Assembly (NCBI RefSeq): GCF_043290135.1
Contig: NC_134705.1
Coordinates: 101,457,239-101,521,238 of the forward strand
Source of the DNA: Rhipicephalus microplus
Taxonomy: Eukaryota; Arthropoda; Arachnida; Ixodida; Ixodidae
Length of the DNA: 64,000 bases
Reading direction: 5' to 3'
Position 1 is the stretch's first letter. Every line of letters starts with the position of its first letter. The notes under the pieces were generated by a model. It saw nothing but the letters and a program-made list of their open reading frames with translations, had not been told where the DNA came from and did no database searches. Shown piece after piece: positions 59,710-64,000 of this stretch. The position numbers and the translations under genes were made by a program.

Positions 59710-61711
59710 GTAAGAGATTACATTTCGAGGTTGACGTTACTGCATGGAGCAATACCCTGTTTGAGATTTATCGCAAAATACTGGCAAAAAATCCAATATT
59801 CACCAACACTGTCACTTGGATGCACATCTATAAGCTCCGATAAGCATTTTATGCCGAAACGCTCAGCAGTGTGCTAAATTGCTGGATGGTCAATTCAAAA
59901 AGTAGACACACACACCGATGTTTGCAAATTAACTAAAAAAACTGAGGGCTATGCGAAGCACATACTCTCACTTCTTCCATCTTCGGTTTCTGTCAAATCA
60001 ATTATATTTAATCTCGAGCTCTTATTTAAAGCAAAAGTTACCCAATCGACTGTATTCATTGCGGTAGGAAATGGCCAAACACAGAATGTTTCCATGCCAC
60101 GTTTTAGCCCTTGAGCACTTTGGCTTTGAGAAGCGTGAGTGAATCGGGCAAAAAATAAATACGTCATATATATTCAGAATCTTAATCGCATATTACGTAT
60201 TTCAATCATCGCATAATTTTTAAATACTATGAATAAGTACGCATTGATAGGGTAACGCCAACTTAAGGACACCTATGTTATTTTACTCATTAAACTGCCA
60301 GAAGAAATACACCTAAAGTTTGCGTGACAATTAATGCCCCATTTATTATCATCTAAAGGCTTTTTAAACAAAAATCTATTGTCACAGGAGCGATAGTGTC
60401 AATAATTCACCATCATTATCAGGACACTGAGGGCAATGTTAGCCGGACTATCAGTTAAAAATGGGAGCGCTAAGTAGGTGGCACAGTTATCTTGCTTTGA
60501 TTTGTATTGAAAAGGGCGAATATTTGTTTTTTGTTCTAATTTTATATGTGTGCGTTCTCTCGCTGATGCACGTTTTAATGCGTCATGTGTTCTCTATGTT
60601 AGAAGACGGTACGATTCGGAGTTTTGGTACAACCTGTTTTCAAGTTCAAATCCGCGCAATCGACAGCGGAGGACCGGAGAGACGACACAAAGCGCTGAAC
60701 ATGCTCGCCTGCACACAAAACTTTGTGTTTTTTATGTCCTCTCTTGTCGGTTGCACTGATTGCAACCAGAATTACTATGTGAAATTTGTAGAGCAGCAGT
60801 CACTTACTGTGTTCATCTTGTCCAATGCTAACATAAAGCTTCAACTGAAGTGTTTTGTGTGTGTGAAATGGTGCGGCAGATAGGCTAATAAGCATTCATT
60901 TTAATCGGTTCTTAGAGCTAAAGTGAATGATGTAGCCATGGAGTAATTGAACTGAGGCTCACACACCTCCAAAAATTCTTTATATTACATGCCGTTATGT
61001 ATGCGCACACGTAGCAAAGGGCACAGTCATAAATAAGAGTTGACTACCTAGCCCCTTTACAATAAACTTTTGGCAAATTTCAATGCATCGTGGGAGTGTA
61101 AATAACCCATTTCAATTGTTTTCTCAAGTATTGTGAATGAATGGCATCTGATTAAACATTGTGAAATTTTCGAGCCAGTTTTATTTTAGGCTTTCTTATA
61201 TGAAAGCGCTTTTGACAGTGATGTCACTGTTGCATGCAAACCTCTAATAATGAAATGCCTCGGTTGCTCTATTCGCTTCTGTATAATAATTTACTTCGGA
61301 TTAGAAGTTTGTGATAGTAGTGGTCGCCTAAAATTTTCCGTTAAAGTCAAGCTCAATAGCTTGAGAGAAAAATGTTTTATTCAATGAAACCACTCTGCGA
61401 TTTTTTGCGTGTGGACAGTGTTTTTTTTACTATTTAGTATTTAAATAGAACAATTTCTACCTGCATTTGTATTTACATTTGGTTTGAAAGTTTTCTCTCC
61501 CAATTCTTCTGGTGCTTTCGTCGAAAGCGAAATATGTCTAATGTCAGATCGACAAAATACTTGGTCACTAATTTTTTTATATGTCAATACTGTTACGCTG
61601 CACCTTACAATAGATATTGAAGTCTCAAAATTAGTAGCACTTAATTATTGACAATTGAAATGCAGAAGGGCCTCATCATAGTCTTCGGGTATGACACTGC
61701 GCACAACTTTA
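59710..61711 (+). other. Gene 2 intron 1
   Basis: AT-rich. The start resembles gene 1's intron ('gtaagag', later 'ttgagatttat'). An open frame at 60461-60883 has several cysteines and a hydrophobic start but no recognised domain or splice context. Confidence 0.4.
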
Positions 61712-61968
61712 GCCCCGCCGCGGTGGTCTAGTCGCTAAGGTACTCGGCTGCTGACCCGCAGGTCACGGAATCGAATCCTGGCTGTGGCGGCTGCATTTCC
61801 CATGGAGGCGGAAATGTTGTATGACCGTGTGCTCAGATTTGGGTGCACGTTAAAGAACCCCAGGTGGTTGAAAATTCTGGAACCCTCCCCTGCGGAGTCT
61901 CTCATAATCATATCATGGTTTTGGGACGTTAGACCCGAAAAGTCAATCAATCAATGTGCACAACTTTA
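61701..61968 (+). mobile_element. SINE, Ruka-like, with 11-bp target duplication
   Basis: The body is 61712-61957: A box 'gtggtctagtcgctaaggt', B box 'ggaatcgaatcctgg', 'tttgggtgcacgttaaagaacccc', and end 'agtcaatcaatcaat'. The target duplication GCACAACTTTA is at 61701-61711 and 61958-61968. Inserted in gene 2's intron shortly upstream of its microexon. Confidence 0.9.
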
Positions 61969-62025
61969 TTTTGACGAATGAAAACAGTTATTGTTATGTT
62001 TAGTTATACATGTTTGTCTTTACAG

Positions 62026-62049
62026 GAGCAGCACCCGAAGCGGAACGGG
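62026..62049 (+). CDS. Gene 2 exon 2: 24-nt microexon
   Basis: Acceptor catgtttgtctttacag, two bases, seven codons (AAPEAER), one base, donor G|gtatgt; phase 1-1. It follows the gene 2 signal exon by 2.3 kb, as 8878-8901 follows that of gene 1 once transposons are discounted. The eight residues are unrelated in sequence to gene 1's acidic/aromatic ones although length and phase are fixed. Confidence 0.6.
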
Positions 62050-62771
62050 GTATGTGAGAATGCGGCACGTCATGTGGTATGGAGGCGTAGCGAGTAATAA
62101 AAAAAGACGTTTATCCAAATAGCTGTAAGTTAGGTATAATGTGGTCCTAGAGGGGCAGGAGGGGATTCGATTAGAAATTGGTTTCTCTGACAGGCTTTTA
62201 TCAGGAAGCATAAGATAATTTTCCTTCTTTAAGGCGACAATAATGAGGACGCTCATGTGCAAATACGTGGCCACTAGACGCTTCAGAAATGGCTCCGCGA
62301 AGCACAAACAAGAATCTCTAAAATTATTACGTGGACAAGGCAGACTTTTTTTTTACTCAAGAAGACGTCAACACAAAATAAACGAGTATCACATTTCGGC
62401 AAAGATCCACATCAACAATAGGAAAGGAAACTCATCTATGGAAATAATGTGGTGCGTTACAATACATTAACTTCCTGGAGGAGAATGTATCACAGCACTC
62501 GTGGAATTTTCTGAGCAGTGATTTTGTAATGATTTTTATTGTCAAACATTTCGGAAATGTAAACACTACGGTTTACTATGGTAGGCTACGGCAGCTGCGT
62601 TACTCTGTGCGGCTGCATGAGGTACTAATATAGTGCCGTGGTACAACCTATTTTTAAACCAATTGCCTCAGTGACGTTATCAAACACAGTAATGGACCAT
62701 TGTTCCGCGTCAGAACCCCAAAGCAGTGGCAGCAAGAACAGCTAAGCAAAATACATGTGAGAACTTACTTA
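62050..62771 (+). other. Gene 2 intron 2, first part
   Basis: No Kunitz exon is visible before the LINE starts. Unique AT-rich sequence. Confidence 0.4.
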
Positions 62772-64000
62772 CGGTGATGACGTAGTAGTTAGAACACCCG
62801 CTTTGCACGCAAGAAGTCTGTGGTTTGAATCCCGGTGCCGCGCCGTTCCCCACCAGATTTTTAAGAATCCACATGGCGATATGAATGCATTAGGAGGCCT
62901 AGGGTAGGCCCTCACCGGTGTCCACCACGGTTAACGCACTCCCTCACCAGAGAAGGACCTTAGTGCAGTATCCGGCCACTACTACCCACATGCATACGTC
63001 AATTAACTCACGGCACTCAGTCCCAAACGACTGCGAAGCAACTTACCACGGTGGCGGTCAGATGTGCAATGCAGCAGAGGGTGCTAAGAATCTCTGGATT
63101 CGTACAGGCCGCCATGGAAACCTGAACTTTGCAACGTTTAACGCTGGAACCTTATCTAGTGAGGCAAGTCTAGCTGTACTATTTGAGGAGCGAGAGGGTG
63201 TCAAATAGGATATATTTGGGCTCAGTGAGGTTAGGAGGACATTTGAGACCTATACGATTCTACAGAATGGGCACGTCCTTTGCTATCAGGGATTAGCTCA
63301 CAGAAGACAACTGTAAATGTAGTTCCTAATTCACAGAAACATAGTTAGCTACATACAGGAATACTATAGCATTGATAAAATAGAGGTAGGTATCGCAATT
63401 AAACCCAACAAGAGATACAGGATGAAGGTGGTACAGGCTTTGCGCCTACATCCAGCCAGGATGATGCATCAGTTGAAAGCTTCTATGAACACGTGGAATC
63501 GCCGATGAGTAAGTTAAAAACACAGTATACTATGCTGATGTGAGACTTCAATGCAAAGGTAGGGAAGAAGCAGGCTGGAGACCAGGCAGCAGGAACTTAT
63601 GGCATCAGTAATAGAAATGCCAGAAGGGAGCTACCATTAGAATTCGCAGAAAGCAATTATTTACAGATTTTGAAAACCTTCTACCGAAAACGAAGGAACC
63701 GTAATTGGACCTGGAGGAGCCCTAAAGGCGAAAATAAGAATAAAGTAGAGTTTATATTAGGTGCACACCTAGGCAACCTGCAGGATATCGAAGTGCTTGA
63801 CAAGGTATGATGCATTGAGCATAAAATGCTACTGTTTTGAATTCGCGTATACTTGAAGAAAGACCGACAGAAATTGATACGCAATGAGCTGATTATTGAG
63901 CTAGCACTGAAAGGGAAAGTACCGGAATTCAGAGTAACAATTCAGAACAGGCACTCGGCTCGTATTGAGGAAAGCCGCCTTAGCATTGACGCAATAAATG
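62772..64000 (+). mobile_element. RTE-type LINE copy 3, 5' part, runs off the edge
   Basis: It begins with the same tRNA-like head as copy 2 (CGGTGATGACGTAGTAG... B box 'ggtttgaatcccgg' to about 62844), then a leader and the endonuclease coding start ('ctttgcaacgtttaacgctgg'). It is collinear with copy 2 read on the minus strand. The plus strand runs through the endonuclease into the region before RT at the window end. Confidence 0.88.
62918..64000 (+). pseudogene. Endonuclease of RTE LINE copy 3
   Basis: NFATFNAGTLSSEASLAVLF (about 63122) is the N-terminal endonuclease segment, and IFGLSEVRRTFETYTILQNGH follows after a stop at about 63206. The segment MxxFNAKVG near 63537 is damaged by a TGA where copy 2 has MGDFNG. 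NNARRELPLEFAE and RRNRNWTWRSPKG follow. Several stops and frameshifts; inactive. Confidence 0.82.

Noticed and set aside
60461..60883. 140-codon plus-strand frame in gene 2 intron
   Set aside because: Hydrophobic start and scattered cysteines but no family, splice context or promoter.

Overview
The window looks like nuclear DNA of a hard tick, probably a metastriate of the Rhipicephalus type. The evidence is several copies of a tRNA-derived SINE resembling the tick element Ruka, RTE- and I/CR1-type LINE relics, chromovirus-free Ty3/gypsy LTR elements, long (TA)n tracts, AT-rich introns, and split exons of secreted Kunitz-domain proteins. I see no rRNA, CRISPR, operon or bacterial signal. Families were named by reading motifs; no search was run.

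The host genes are small exons lost among transposons. Gene 1 (about 1.39-41.2 kb, + strand) has a TATA box at 1388, a signal-peptide exon (1483-1543), a 24-nt microexon (8878-8901), a Kunitz exon (26031-26207), a second Kunitz exon (38426-38596) and a short last exon (41006-41040) with AATAAA signals. Every junction is phase 1, so each internal exon can be included or skipped without breaking the frame. The joined model is about 155 codons spread over about 40 kb. A paralogous start (gene 2) lies at 59649-59709, with a homologous promoter and signal exon, and is followed by its own 24-nt microexon at 62026-62049. More 24-nt phase 1-1 microexon candidates lie at 9262, 26323, 45319 and 58000, and there is an alternative last exon at 51177-51298. 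This micro-exon architecture, in a secreted and duplicated family, is the most interesting system here. It recalls the micro-exon genes of schistosomes but is inferred from splice signals only.

The introns are a graveyard of mobile elements. Intron 1 holds LTR element 1 (2559-7623: nearly identical LTRs, open pol, gag missing its N-terminus) and a solo LTR (7676-7808). Intron 2 holds an RTE LINE carrying a DNA-transposon insertion (9839-13257), a CR1-like relic, SINEs, a gag-only element with identical LTRs (17847-20418) and an older Ty3/gypsy copy (20519-25917). Intron 3 holds a full-length RTE LINE with a 12-bp target duplication (28353-31985), itself hit by a hairpin LTR insertion, and a decayed Ty3/gypsy element (about 32156-38203) carrying SINEs.

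Two rules emerge. LTR elements of several families sit inside TATA/(TA)n targets, consistent with an ATAT target duplication. The RTE LINE begins exactly at a tRNA-like Pol III-type head. From 41 kb to the end the DNA is mostly AT-rich unique sequence with old LINE/SINE/foldback relics, gene 2's start and a third RTE LINE running off the right edge.
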